Shown here: positions 8,023 through 15,079 of the stretch, in pieces
Position numbering within the stretch: position 1 is the stretch's first letter
Layout: the number at the start of each line of letters is the position of its first letter
NCBI RefSeq assembly: GCF_030137545.1
Contig: NZ_JARUVL010000007.1
Location: forward strand, 80,377 to 144,376
DNA: 64,000 bases
Direction of reading: 5' to 3'
Origin: Virgibacillus sp. LDC-1
GTDB lineage: Bacteria > Bacillota > Bacilli > Bacillales > Amphibacillaceae
Notes under the pieces: model-generated
What the model saw: only the letters and a program-made list of their open reading frames with translations
Told to the model about the DNA's origin: nothing
Database searches by the model: none
Position numbers and translations under genes: made by a program

Positions 8023-8647
8023 TATTATGGTAGTCGATGATCATGTATTAATTCGAAAAGGGATTGTACTCTTATTAGAAAACTTCGCTGATATTCAGAT
8101 TGTAGGGGAAGCAAGCAGTGGAGAAGAAGCCATTGTAATGGCAGCGCAAACGCAGCCAGATGTTATTTTAATGGACATCTCTATGCCTGGTGGTCTTGAT
8201 GGCTTTACAGCAACGCAAAAAATACTTCATGAAGTTGAAAGTGCCAAGGTTATCTTGCTTACAATGCATGAAGAAGAGGTGTATATTCAAAAGGCAATTG
8301 AAGTAAAAGCACATGGGTATATTTTCAAAAATAGTCAAGGTGGAGACTTACATGAAGCCATAACGACTGTAAATAGCGGTAAACGTTTTTTTCGAGTTGA
8401 CATTCCAGATGAACAGCTGGAAAAGTGGTTTGAGGATGGGACACAGCCCAGCTCTATTTTAACATTACGAGAGCAAGAAATTGTTCGGCTAACGATCTTA
8501 GGATATTCGAACAAGCAGATGTCTGAGAAGTTGTTTATAAGTCCGAAAACCGTTGAAAATCATAAAACAAATATTATGCAAAAGCTAAACTTAACAAATA
8601 AAGCCGAGCTTATCCAATACGGCATAAAAAACCATTTTATGCACTAA
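8015..8647 (+). CDS. NarL/LuxR-type response regulator
   Basis: A 210-aa partner of the preceding kinase. The receiver domain has the acidic pair D8/D9, phospho-acceptor D54 in VILMDISMP, and K/T switch residues in LLTMHEE and YIFKN. The C-terminal LuxR helix-turn-helix is LTLREQEIVRLTILGYSNKQMSEKLFISPKTVENHKTNIMQKL. The start overlaps the kinase end, implying translational coupling. NarL-family regulators bind short GC-containing inverted repeats, so the identical palindromes before sqr (4058-4073) and the peroxiredoxin gene (9595-9610) are the obvious target candidates. That link is inference. Confidence 0.9.
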   Translation: MINIMVVDDHVLIRKGIVLLLENFADIQIVGEASSGEEAIVMAAQTQPDVILMDISMPGGLDGFTATQKILHEVESAKVILLTMHEEEVYIQKAIEVKAHGYIFKNSQGGDLHEAITTVNSGKRFFRVDIPDEQLEKWFEDGTQPSSILTLREQEIVRLTILGYSNKQMSEKLFISPKTVENHKTNIMQKLNLTNKAELIQYGIKNHFMH

Positions 8648-8671
8648 GTGGGCTTGAACTTGAACAAACAA

Positions 8672-8760
8672 TAGCATCGCAGTTTGAAAGTGAGTTCGCT
8701 TTCCCCGGGCACGGCCTCAACTAACTCGGAAAAGAAAGAACGCTTTTTTCGAGTGGAATT
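8672..8760. repeat. Decayed copy of dispersed intergenic repeat
   Basis: A GCAGTTTGAAA start is followed by TTCGCTTTCC, CGGGCACGGCCTCAACTAACTCGG and AAAAGAAAG. It resembles the inverse of the palindromic element at 61293-61411 and shares CGGCCTCAAC-AACTCGGAAAAG with 24231-24262. Confidence 0.45.
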
Positions 8761-8800
8761 TAATCAAAGTCACAACTAATAAAATCGGCTTTTTCCAATA

Positions 8801-8839
8801 TAAAAAATAGTAGCACAAACCATGGCTTGGTCTGTGCTA
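8801..8839 (-). terminator. Terminator of the peroxiredoxin gene
   Basis: AGCACAAACCA pairs with TGGTCTGTGCT (one mismatch). On the minus strand it is followed by a T-rich tract. Confidence 0.8.
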
Positions 8840-8862
8840 TTAATGTGTTTAAAAAGGTTTAT

Positions 8863-9525
8863 TTATAGGCTTTTCTTGCAGAAATACCAATCTGCACATT
8901 CATAATCTGGGTTATTTAGTCTTTCATCCGCTTCTTCCTGTGTACGTGGAGGCTTAACAATTACTTTGTCTCCTGGTACCCAATCTGCTGGTGTTGCAAT
9001 ATTGTGCTCATCTGTTGCTTGTAATGCTTTTACCAAACGTAAAATTTCATCCATATTGCGTCCTGTGCTTAATGGGTAATAAATAATAGCACGAACGATT
9101 TGTTTATCATCAATAACAAAAACAGCGCGAGAAGCTTCTGTTGATTTTCCTTCAGGCATTAGCATGCCGTATTTAGCAGCAACTTCTTTATTTAAGTCAG
9201 CAATAATTGGAAATTCAATCGTAACGTCAAAATTATCTTTAATATTTTTCACCCAGGCAATATGTGAATGAAGACTATCAATACTTAAACCAACAAGCTC
9301 TGTATTCAATTCTTTTAAAGCGGGATATATTTTTTGGAAACCAATAAACTCTGTTGTACAAACGGGGGTAAAGTCAGATGGATGAGAAAATAGAATGAAC
9401 CATTTTCCTTTATAGTCCTCACTTGAAATAACGCCGTGAGTTGTTTCAATTTTAAAAGCTGGTGCTGGATCGCCAATACGTGGTAGTGCGATTTGTTGCA
9501 CTGATGATTGCATATTATTTTCCAT
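8863..9525 (-). CDS. Peroxiredoxin, Prx6 (1-Cys-like) subfamily
   Basis: A 220-aa AhpC/TSA-family peroxidase that reduces hydrogen peroxide, organic peroxides and possibly per- or polysulfides through a reactive thiol. The peroxidatic Cys is C56 in HPSDFTPVCTTEF. The long form with WVPGDKVIVKPP near the C terminus is typical of Prx6-type proteins. Two more cysteines sit at the end (C210 and C216, ECADWYFCKKSL) and could act as resolving thiols, so it may not be a strict 1-Cys enzyme. AAAGGAG is about 9 bp before ATG at 9525. Its promoter carries the same palindrome-at-(-35) layout as sqr, placing it functionally with the sulfur island. Confidence 0.9.
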   Translation of the reverse strand: MENNMQSSVQQIALPRIGDPAPAFKIETTHGVISSEDYKGKWFILFSHPSDFTPVCTTEFIGFQKIYPALKELNTELVGLSIDSLHSHIAWVKNIKDNFDVTIEFPIIADLNKEVAAKYGMLMPEGKSTEASRAVFVIDDKQIVRAIIYYPLSTGRNMDEILRLVKALQATDEHNIATPADWVPGDKVIVKPPRTQEEADERLNNPDYECADWYFCKKSL

Positions 9526-9565
9526 TTTATCTTTTCTCCTTTTTAATAATTATTATTACAACATA

Positions 9566-9610
9566 ATTATTGCATTCATATTTTAAAAAAGACATAGGGG
9601 ATTTCCCCTA
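9566..9610 (-). promoter_or_regulatory. Peroxiredoxin promoter with upstream palindrome
   Basis: On the minus strand: palindrome TAGGGGAAATCCCCTA (9610-9595, central mismatch only), weak -35 TGTCTT (9594-9589), 17-bp spacer, -10 AATAAT (9571-9566). Spacing is identical to the sqr promoter. Confidence 0.65.
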
Positions 9611-9878
9611 TTCACGTCCTTAATCGTTCTATGTGCTTTATCTGAAACGTTTATAAATGAAATGCTGAAGCTTGACTTATCAATAGAACGAAGTACGTTT
9701 TCCTTCAAACTGGCATCAATTAACAACAGCTTATTATGTATGTGCGTACTCTCATTTGTGCATCTAGCAGATGATTATGCAAATACATAGAAGGGTATAT
9801 AATATAAGACATGAAGCGAGCGATTAATGTGGATGCTTATTCTGTTCTAGTAAACATGTAAAAAATAAAATTAACCTC
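9611..9878. other. Intergenic stretch between divergent sulfur-island units
   Basis: Apart from the flanking regulatory sites, no gene, repeat or RNA structure was recognised. A TATAATATAA stretch near 9795-9808 could be a spare -10. Confidence 0.4.
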
Positions 9879-9907
9879 TTGACAAAATACCCCAATGGGT
9901 ATATTAT
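9879..9907 (+). promoter_or_regulatory. Main CstR-operon promoter with operator in the spacer
   Basis: Consensus -35 TTGACA (9879-9884), exactly 17-bp spacer, -10 TATTAT (9902-9907). The spacer is almost filled by the perfect inverted repeat ATACCC-CAAT-GGGTAT (9887-9902), the type of site bound by CsoR/CstR-family repressors. Bound repressor would block RNA polymerase. Confidence 0.85.
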
Positions 9908-9946
9908 ATTCCTTGTGACTCATTTATTCATAGGGAGGGAGCAGCA

Positions 9947-10282
9947 ATGATGGGGTGGATAATTGTTGCAGCAATGGTGTTCATGATTGTGTATCAACGA
10001 TATATACCTGTCCTTGGGATTGGCAAAAAGGACTTAAATTATGTATCATATTCTAAAGAAGATATTACTATCGTCGATACAAGAGACTATCAGGTATCTA
10101 GTAACCAGAAGATCGAGAAGGCAGTATGTATCCCACTTCCCTATTTAAATCGACATTGCTATGACATTCCAGATAAAAAGGTATTTCTTGTATCAGAAAG
10201 CAAGCTGGAGAAAAATTTAAGTGCCCGTATTTTGCGTCGTAAGGGGATGCGCGTTATTGGCTACCATCTTATTCATGATTAA
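9947..10282 (+). CDS. Membrane-anchored degenerate rhodanese (catalytic Cys absent)
   Basis: A 111-aa protein with one N-terminal membrane helix (residues about 3-20) and a rhodanese-like fold (ITIVDTRDYQ, AVCIPLPYLN, KVFLVSESKLEKNLSARIL). It has the same architecture as the active anchored rhodanese at 15080. Where that protein has VVVICQSGMRS, this one has VFLVSESKLEK, so the nucleophilic Cys is Ser. Two other cysteines (in AVCIP and RHCYD) are not in the active-site loop. GGGAGG is 8 bp upstream of the ATG. It is the first gene of the CstR-controlled operon, so it is presumably kept for a purpose such as docking or sensing. Confidence 0.7.
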   Translation: MMGWIIVAAMVFMIVYQRYIPVLGIGKKDLNYVSYSKEDITIVDTRDYQVSSNQKIEKAVCIPLPYLNRHCYDIPDKKVFLVSESKLEKNLSARILRRKGMRVIGYHLIHD

Positions 10283-10299
10283 GTAAGCGAGGTGTTACG

Positions 10300-10560
10300 A
10301 TGAAATATGATGCAGATGTCATCAATAGAATGAAGCGGATTGAAGGACAGGTTAGAGGATTATTGAAGATGATGCAGGATGATAAAGAGTGCCGCGATGT
10401 CGTCACCCAAATGTCTGCAGTTAGAAGTGCAATTGATCGAACCGCTGCCTTGATTGTAACGAAAAATCTTGAGCAATGTATCCGTGATGAAAAAACGAAC
10501 GGGGAAGATGCTGAAACCTTAATTAAAGAGGCAGTAAATCTACTTGTGAAAAGTCGTTAA
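10300..10560 (+). CDS. cstR: CstR, CsoR-family persulfide-sensing repressor
   Basis: An 86-aa all-helical repressor. The family core is present (INRMKRIEGQVRGLLKMM, then DVVTQMSAVRSAIDR). Cysteines fall at C31 and C60, the two positions I recall for S. aureus CstR. The copper-binding His of CsoR, four residues before the second Cys, is Asn56 here, arguing for a thiol (persulfide) sensor rather than a metal sensor. Formation of di- or tetrasulfide bridges is known to release CstR from DNA. GAGGTG precedes the ATG by 6 bp. Candidate operators lie at 9887-9902, 10651-10671 and 11192-11213, so it should regulate its own operon. Confidence 0.92.
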   Translation: MKYDADVINRMKRIEGQVRGLLKMMQDDKECRDVVTQMSAVRSAIDRTAALIVTKNLEQCIRDEKTNGEDAETLIKEAVNLLVKSR

Positions 10561-10606
10561 TCAGATGTGGTTGACAATTTTCCGTAATGCATTTACCATA
10601 AAAAAT

Positions 10607-10638
10607 GGGTTAAGTTGAAAAGCGTAACCCTATTTTTT
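10607..10638 (+). terminator. Attenuating terminator after cstR
   Basis: GGGTTA pairs with TAACCC and is followed by TATTTTTT. The stem is short (6 bp), so read-through into the next genes is likely. Confidence 0.6.
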
Positions 10639-10650
10639 AATCCAAATATG

Positions 10651-10671
10651 ATACCCCTATACGTATAGTGG
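10651..10671. promoter_or_regulatory. Second CstR-type operator
   Basis: ATACCCC-TATACGTATAG-TGG is an imperfect inverted repeat centred on CTATACGTATAG. TATAGT inside it (10664-10669) could be a -10, placing the operator on a secondary promoter for the DsrE-like gene. Confidence 0.6.
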
Positions 10672-10695
10672 GAAACGTAAAAAAGGAGAATGCTG

Positions 10696-11175
10696 GTGGA
10701 AAATAAGAAGAAAACGACAATCGTATTGTTTAGTGGTGAGTATGACAAAGCGATGGCGGCCTACATTATTGCTAATGGCGCAGCTGCTTATGATCATGAA
10801 GTAACAATTTTTCATACCTTCTGGGGACTAAATGCATTACGCAAGGAAGAAATGGTACCTGTTAAAAAAGGTTTAATGGAGAAGCTGTTTGGGAAAATGA
10901 TGCCTAGAGGCGCTGATAAAATGGGACTATCAAACATGAACTATTTAGGGATGGGTCCTAAAATGATTAAAAGCGTCATAAAAAAGCATCAAGCGATGAC
11001 ATTACCCCAACTAGTGGAAATGGCGCAGGAGCTGGATGTAAAGATGATTGCCTGTACAATGACAATGGATCTGCTAGGGCTTCAAAAGGAAGAATTACTA
11101 GAAGGCATTGATTATGGTGGCGTTGCTGCATATATTGGTGATGCAGAGGAAGGCAACATCAATTTGTTTATATAA
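10696..11175 (+). CDS. DsrE/DsrF-like sulfur-relay protein (DrsE_2 type)
   Basis: A 159-aa protein of the DsrE/DsrF/DrsH-like superfamily, small carriers that hold sulfane sulfur on a conserved Cys. It starts with KTTIVLFSGEYDKAMAAYIIANGAAAYDHEVTIFHTFWG and has the carrier Cys in KMIACTMTMDLLGL (C120). GTG at 10696 is chosen because GGAG lies 7 bp upstream; an ATG at 10690 is only 1-2 bp from it. It follows cstR behind a weak terminator and a second operator. The positively charged, Met-rich middle (residues about 60-90) could contact a membrane or partner. A similar but shorter paralogue is at 12324. Confidence 0.82.
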   Translation: MENKKKTTIVLFSGEYDKAMAAYIIANGAAAYDHEVTIFHTFWGLNALRKEEMVPVKKGLMEKLFGKMMPRGADKMGLSNMNYLGMGPKMIKSVIKKHQAMTLPQLVEMAQELDVKMIACTMTMDLLGLQKEELLEGIDYGGVAAYIGDAEEGNINLFI

Positions 11176-11191
11176 TATTTTTTTAAAAATA

Positions 11192-11213
11192 ATTATACCC
11201 GTATAGGTATAAT
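11192..11213. promoter_or_regulatory. Third CstR-type operator overlapping a -10
   Basis: Perfect 8-bp arms ATTATACC and GGTATAAT flank CGTATA. The right arm contains TATAAT (11208-11213), a consensus -10; the -35 is poor. It would repress an internal promoter for the rhodanese/TusA genes. Confidence 0.65.
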
Positions 11214-11275
11214 GAAGCATTTCCATCTAGGAAAAAGGTAAGTCTAATAAAAAATTATAATTGGAGGAAAATAAC

Positions 11276-11572
11276 ATGAAATCAATTAGCGCTGAAGAGT
11301 TAGCAGCAAAATTAAAAGCAGGAGAAAAGCTTAGCATCATCGATGTACGTGAAGATGAAGAAGTAGCACAAGGTAAAATTCCAGGAGCACGCCATATTCC
11401 ATTAGGACAAATTCCAGATCGTTTAAATGAAATTGAGAAGGATCAGCATCATTATATGGTATGTCGCTCTGGCGGACGAAGCAGTAACGCATGTGCCTTT
11501 TTACTACAACATGGCTATGATGTCACGAACATGAATGGTGGCATGCTTGCATGGGAAGACGAAGTAGAGTAA
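11276..11572 (+). CDS. Single-domain rhodanese
   Basis: A 98-aa cytoplasmic sulfurtransferase that moves sulfane sulfur to thiol acceptors. It has LSIIDVREDEEVAQGKIPGARHIPLG, the active-site loop VCRSGGRSS (C63) and MNGGMLAWE, all standard single-domain rhodanese motifs. ATG at 11276 is chosen because TTGGAGGAAA is correctly placed before it; an upstream in-frame TTG at 11261 is part of that ribosome binding site. It is 15 bp from the TusA-rhodanese gene, so the two are certainly cotranscribed. Confidence 0.9.
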   Translation: MKSISAEELAAKLKAGEKLSIIDVREDEEVAQGKIPGARHIPLGQIPDRLNEIEKDQHHYMVCRSGGRSSNACAFLLQHGYDVTNMNGGMLAWEDEVE

Positions 11573-11587
11573 AGGGAGGCTCCATTG

Positions 11588-12160
11588 ATGTCGATTAAAG
11601 CAAATGAAGTATTAGATGCAAAAGGATTGGCGTGCCCCATGCCAATTGTACGTACAAAAAAAGCAATCGCCAGCCTTGAGCCAGGCCAGGTAATTGAAGT
11701 GCAAGCAACTGATAAAGGGTCTACGGCTGATATGAAGGCGTGGGCAGAAGGTACAGGACATCAGTATTTAGGAACAGTAGAGGAAGCTGATGTGCTAAAG
11801 CATTACTTGCGTAAAGCGAGTGAAGCAGAAGCAAAGGAAGAAATCAAACATCCACATGTGATGGAGTTAGCGGACCTTCGTACAAAGATTGAAGCGGGTG
11901 AAGCAGTTGCGCTTTTAGATGTACGAGAACCAGCAGAGTATTCTTTTGGACACATTCCGGGGGCTATTAATATACCTCTAGGGGAACTAGAAGAGCGCTT
12001 TGAAGCGTTGGATAAAGATAAAGCGTGGCATGTTATTTGTCGCTCAGGCAATCGTAGTGACCTCGCTGCACAAAAGTTAACAGCTAAAGGGTTTAACAAG
12101 GTAACAAATGTCGTACCAGGCATGTCAACTTGGGATGGAGCAGTAGAAAAGGATAACTAA
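11588..12160 (+). CDS. TusA-rhodanese fusion sulfurtransferase
   Basis: A 190-aa two-domain sulfur relay protein. Residues 1-78 form a TusA domain with LDAKGLACPMPIVRTKKA (C16 in the CPxP motif) and TDKGSTADMKAWA. Residues about 95-188 form a rhodanese with LLDVREPAEYSFGHIPGAINIPLG and the loop ICRSGNRSD (C151). Both cysteines are intact, so sulfur may pass from one domain to the other. GGGAGG lies about 8 bp before ATG at 11588. With the rhodanese before it and the DsrE-like protein after it, it gives the domain order rhodanese, TusA, (rhodanese), DsrE, recalling the single-chain CstA of staphylococci. Confidence 0.9.
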   Translation: MSIKANEVLDAKGLACPMPIVRTKKAIASLEPGQVIEVQATDKGSTADMKAWAEGTGHQYLGTVEEADVLKHYLRKASEAEAKEEIKHPHVMELADLRTKIEAGEAVALLDVREPAEYSFGHIPGAINIPLGELEERFEALDKDKAWHVICRSGNRSDLAAQKLTAKGFNKVTNVVPGMSTWDGAVEKDN

Positions 12161-12237
12161 AGCAATTGAAAGAAGGGGTTAAGTTTGATGTGGTTTTAAT
12201 CCCTTCATAGAAAGTCACAAATGGAAAGCAAAACACT

Positions 12238-12260
12238 CCTTCAAAAAGACTGTTTGAAGG
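12238..12260 (+). promoter_or_regulatory. Hairpin without T-run in the 163-bp leader before the second DsrE gene
   Basis: CCTTCAAA and TTTGAAGG form perfect 8-bp arms around AAGACTG. No poly-U follows, so it is more likely an mRNA processing/stability structure or a protein site than a terminator. Confidence 0.4.
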
Positions 12261-12323
12261 GAACTCGAAACCTCACAATCAAACCACGAACGTTGCGTAA
12301 TGAATATTAGGAGGAATTTATCA

Positions 12324-12722
12324 ATGGCAAATTCAAAGGTTGCAATTATTGCAGCTAACGGAACATTATTTGATGCATATAAAGTTTTTAATGTAGCAAC
12401 AGCTGCAGCAGCTTCTGATGCAGAGGTAGGAATCTTCTTTACATTTGAAGGACTGAACCTCATTCATAAGGAAGCACACAAAAATCTACCACTTCCTGAA
12501 GGAAAGGAACACTTTCAAGAAGGATTTAAACAAGCGAATGTACCATCAATATCTGAGCTAGTGGAAATCGCACAAGAACTAGGTATTAAAATTATTGCTT
12601 GTCAAATGACGATGGACGTTATGAACTTAGAGAAGGATGCATTTATTGATGGCATTGAAGTAGGGGGAGCAGCTACGTTTATTGAGTATGCAAAGGATGC
12701 CAATATCACACTATCATTTTAA
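12324..12722 (+). CDS. DsrE/DsrF-like sulfur-relay protein, short paralogue
   Basis: A 132-aa protein of the DsrE-like superfamily, related in pattern to the gene at 10696: VAIIAANGTLFDAYKVFNVATAAAASDAEVGIFFTFEGL, then ELGIKIIACQMTMDVMNL with carrier Cys C93. It lacks the longer Met/Lys-rich insert of its paralogue. ATG at 12324 is preceded by TTAGGAGGAATTTATCA; an earlier in-frame ATG (12300) has no ribosome binding site. Its stop is 18 bp before the next start. It probably exchanges sulfane sulfur with the TusA and rhodanese proteins of the operon. Confidence 0.85.
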   Translation: MANSKVAIIAANGTLFDAYKVFNVATAAAASDAEVGIFFTFEGLNLIHKEAHKNLPLPEGKEHFQEGFKQANVPSISELVEIAQELGIKIIACQMTMDVMNLEKDAFIDGIEVGGAATFIEYAKDANITLSF

Positions 12723-12740
12723 TTAAAGGAGGAGAAACCA

Positions 12741-13871
12741 GTGGCAAAGATAATGTCGACAAAGGAGCTTGCTACGAAAATTGTAACCGGAGAAGCAACC
12801 TTTATCTTAGATGTTCGGAACAAGGATGAATTTGATAACTGGAAAATTGAAGGTGGAAAGGTTGAATTATTGAATGAAGCGTATTTCAACCTTTTAGATG
12901 GCGTGGATTCTATTACAGATAAACTACCAAAAGACAAAGACATTATTGTTGTTTGTGCAAAAGGTGGATCATCTGAAATGATCGCGGATATGCTTGAAGA
13001 AGCTGGATTCCAAAATGCTTATAGTTTAGAAGGCGGAATGAAAGCGTGGAGTGAACACCTAGAGCCAGTTAAAATCGGTGATTTAAAAGATGGTGGAAGC
13101 TTGTATCAATTTGTTCGCCTTGGTAAAGGGTGCTTGTCTTACTTTATTGAATCCAATGGAGAAGCAGCGATTATTGATACGGCTCGAATGATTGATACCT
13201 ATGAAAGCTTTGCAGCAAAAAAAGGGCTAACAATTAAGCATACAATCGATACGCATTTACATGCGGATCATATTTCAGGCGGACGTCGCTTAGCCGAAAA
13301 AGCAGGTGCGACGTATCATTTACCACCAAAGGATGCAACAGAGGTAACGTTTGACTATACACCTGTTGAAGAAGGAAATGATATTACTGTAGGGAAAACA
13401 ACAGTGAAGGTACAACCAATCTATTCACCAGGGCATACGATTGGAAGCACATCCTTTATTATTGATGATACGTATTTAATCACAGGGGATATTTTATTTG
13501 TGAAATCGATCGGACGTCCTGATTTAGCCGGTTTGGCTGAAGATTGGGTGGGAGATCTTCGTAATACACTTTATAGCAAATATAAAGAGCTTTCCGATGA
13601 CTTAATTGTTCTACCAGCACACTACTCTTTCCCAGAGGAGCTAGGGGAAGGCGGACGTGTCGCTGCTCGTTTAGGTGATTTGTATGCGAAAAATTCTGGC
13701 TTGCAGGTAGATGACGAGGATGTATTCCGTAAAATGGTTACGGAAAACCTACCTCCACAACCAAATGCATACCAAGAAATTCGTAAAACGAACATGGGTA
13801 AAATTAACCCGGATTTAGATGAACAAAAAGAAATGGAAACTGGACCAAACCGTTGTGCAGTAGAGGGTTAA
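12741..13871 (+). CDS. Rhodanese-persulfide dioxygenase fusion (reverse order)
   Basis: A 376-aa bifunctional enzyme with an N-terminal rhodanese domain (residues 1-110, [19 protein letters not shown] and active loop [10 protein letters not shown]72). It is followed by an ETHE1-type metallo-beta-lactamase domain with [11 protein letters not shown] (H172, H174, D176, H177), [11 protein letters not shown] and a GRPDLAG signature. It oxidises glutathione-, bacillithiol- or protein-bound persulfide to sulfite while exchanging thiosulfate. The order is opposite to the CstB-like enzyme at 5444, and the HADH motif is complete here. GTG at 12741 is preceded by AAAGGAGGAG. Confidence 0.9.
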   Translation: MAKIMSTKELATKIVTGEATFILDVRNKDEFDNWKIEGGKVELLNEAYFNLLDGVDSITDKLPKDKDIIVVCAKGGSSEMIADMLEEAGFQNAYSLEGGMKAWSEHLEPVKIGDLKDGGSLYQFVRLGKGCLSYFIESNGEAAIIDTARMIDTYESFAAKKGLTIKHTIDTHLHADHISGGRRLAEKAGATYHLPPKDATEVTFDYTPVEEGNDITVGKTTVKVQPIYSPGHTIGSTSFIIDDTYLITGDILFVKSIGRPDLAGLAEDWVGDLRNTLYSKYKELSDDLIVLPAHYSFPEELGEGGRVAARLGDLYAKNSGLQVDDEDVFRKMVTENLPPQPNAYQEIRKTNMGKINPDLDEQKEMETGPNRCAVEG

Positions 13872-13928
13872 TGGACCTGCGTTGTTAGATAAAACAAAGC
13901 GAAACGTATAATCTGAGGAGGATATAGA

Positions 13929-14156
13929 ATGGAAGCAACAAAATTTTTAGATGCCAAAGGCTTAGCATGCCCAATGCCAATCGTAAGAACAAAGAAGGCA
14001 ATGGAGGACCTTAGCTCTGGTGATGTGTTAGAAATTCATACAACAGATAAAGGCTCAAAGAGTGATTTAACTGCATGGGCGAAATCTGGCGGACATGAAA
14101 TATTAAAAGAAGAGCAAGAAGCAGATGTATTTAAATTTTGGATTAAAAAAGCATAA
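13929..14156 (+). CDS. tusA: TusA family sulfur carrier
   Basis: A 75-aa stand-alone TusA-type protein: FLDAKGLACPMPIVRTKKAM with carrier Cys C14 in CPMP, then TDKGSKSDLTAWAKSGGHE. It is closely similar to the N-terminal domain of the fusion at 11588, suggesting duplication within the locus. TGAGGAGGATATAG precedes the ATG. It sits between the persulfide dioxygenase and the TauE/SafE exporter and likely hands sulfane sulfur between operon members. Confidence 0.92.
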   Translation: MEATKFLDAKGLACPMPIVRTKKAMEDLSSGDVLEIHTTDKGSKSDLTAWAKSGGHEILKEEQEADVFKFWIKKA

Positions 14157-14164
14157 ATAAAGTG

Positions 14165-14192
14165 AAGCCCCAAATTTTGGGGCCTCTCTTAT
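14165..14192 (+). terminator. Weak terminator or attenuator after tusA
   Basis: GCCCCAA pairs with TTGGGGC around 3 bases. It is followed by CTCTCTTATTT, a poor U-tract, so partial read-through into the exporter gene is likely. Confidence 0.5.
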
Positions 14193-14259
14193 TTGCATAA
14201 TGGCCAGAGAGCGGATCGTGGCCATTTCACAGGCAGGAATTAGAAGGGGGAAAACCCAG

Positions 14260-15045
14260 ATGGAATATAGCTTATTATTTATTATCACCATTTTCCTAAT
14301 TGGATTTATTGGTTCGTTTATATCTGGAATGGTTGGTATTGGTGGATCAATCATTAAATATCCAATGCTGTTATATATTCCAGCAATGCTTGGATTAGCA
14401 TCCTTTTCTGCCCACGAAGTATCTGGGATTAGTGCGATTCAAGTGTTATTTGCGACAATCGGTGGAGTATGGGCATATCGTAAAGGTGGCTATTTAAACA
14501 AAACACTAATCATCTATATGGGGGCAGCTATCCTACTGGGTAGTTTTATTGGTGGCTATGGCTCACAGTTTATGTCAAGTGGTGGCATTAACTTTGTCTA
14601 CGCAATATTAGCAACCATTGCCGCTGTAATGATGTTCATTCCGAAAAAAGGATTGGATGATATTCCACTTGATCAAGTAACCTTCAATAAGTGGGTTGCT
14701 GCTTTCTTTGCTTTAATCGTGGGAATAGGCGCAGGTATTGTTGGGGCGGCAGGAGCATTTATCCTCGTACCAATTATGCTTGTGATTTTAAAAATTCCAA
14801 CAAGGATGACGATCGCTACATCGCTAGCAATAACATTTATCTCATCCATTGGATCAACAGCAGGAAAAGTATTAACTGGGCAAATATTATATGTTCCAGC
14901 AGCAATCATGATTGTAGCCAGTCTCATTGCTTCCCCGTTAGGTGCAAAATTTGGTCAAAAAGTAAATACGAAGTTTTTACAAGTCTTTTTAGCACTCCTT
15001 ATTTTAGGAACTGCTATTAAAATTTGGCTCGACATTTTTGCTTGA
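14260..15045 (+). CDS. TauE/SafE family sulfur-compound exporter
   Basis: A 261-aa integral membrane protein with about eight helices in two similar halves ([16 protein letters not shown] early, [20 protein letters not shown] in the second half), the TauE/SafE pattern. Staphylococcal cst loci also encode a TauE homologue, thought to export sulfite or related sulfur oxyanions. Here sulfite/thiosulfate from the persulfide dioxygenases is the natural substrate, by inference. ATG at 14260 is preceded by AGAAGGGGG; an in-frame ATG at 14200 would add a charged leader without a ribosome binding site. Confidence 0.88.
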   Translation: MEYSLLFIITIFLIGFIGSFISGMVGIGGSIIKYPMLLYIPAMLGLASFSAHEVSGISAIQVLFATIGGVWAYRKGGYLNKTLIIYMGAAILLGSFIGGYGSQFMSSGGINFVYAILATIAAVMMFIPKKGLDDIPLDQVTFNKWVAAFFALIVGIGAGIVGAAGAFILVPIMLVILKIPTRMTIATSLAITFISSIGSTAGKVLTGQILYVPAAIMIVASLIASPLGAKFGQKVNTKFLQVFLALLILGTAIKIWLDIFA

Positions 15046-15079
15046 TAAAAAAGGTGCGTACACGTAGAGGAGAAGAAGA

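Noticed and set aside
10571-10599. Promoter TTGACA-17-TACCAT right after cstR
   Set aside because: The -10 is poor and a terminator follows at once; left out of the promoter calls.
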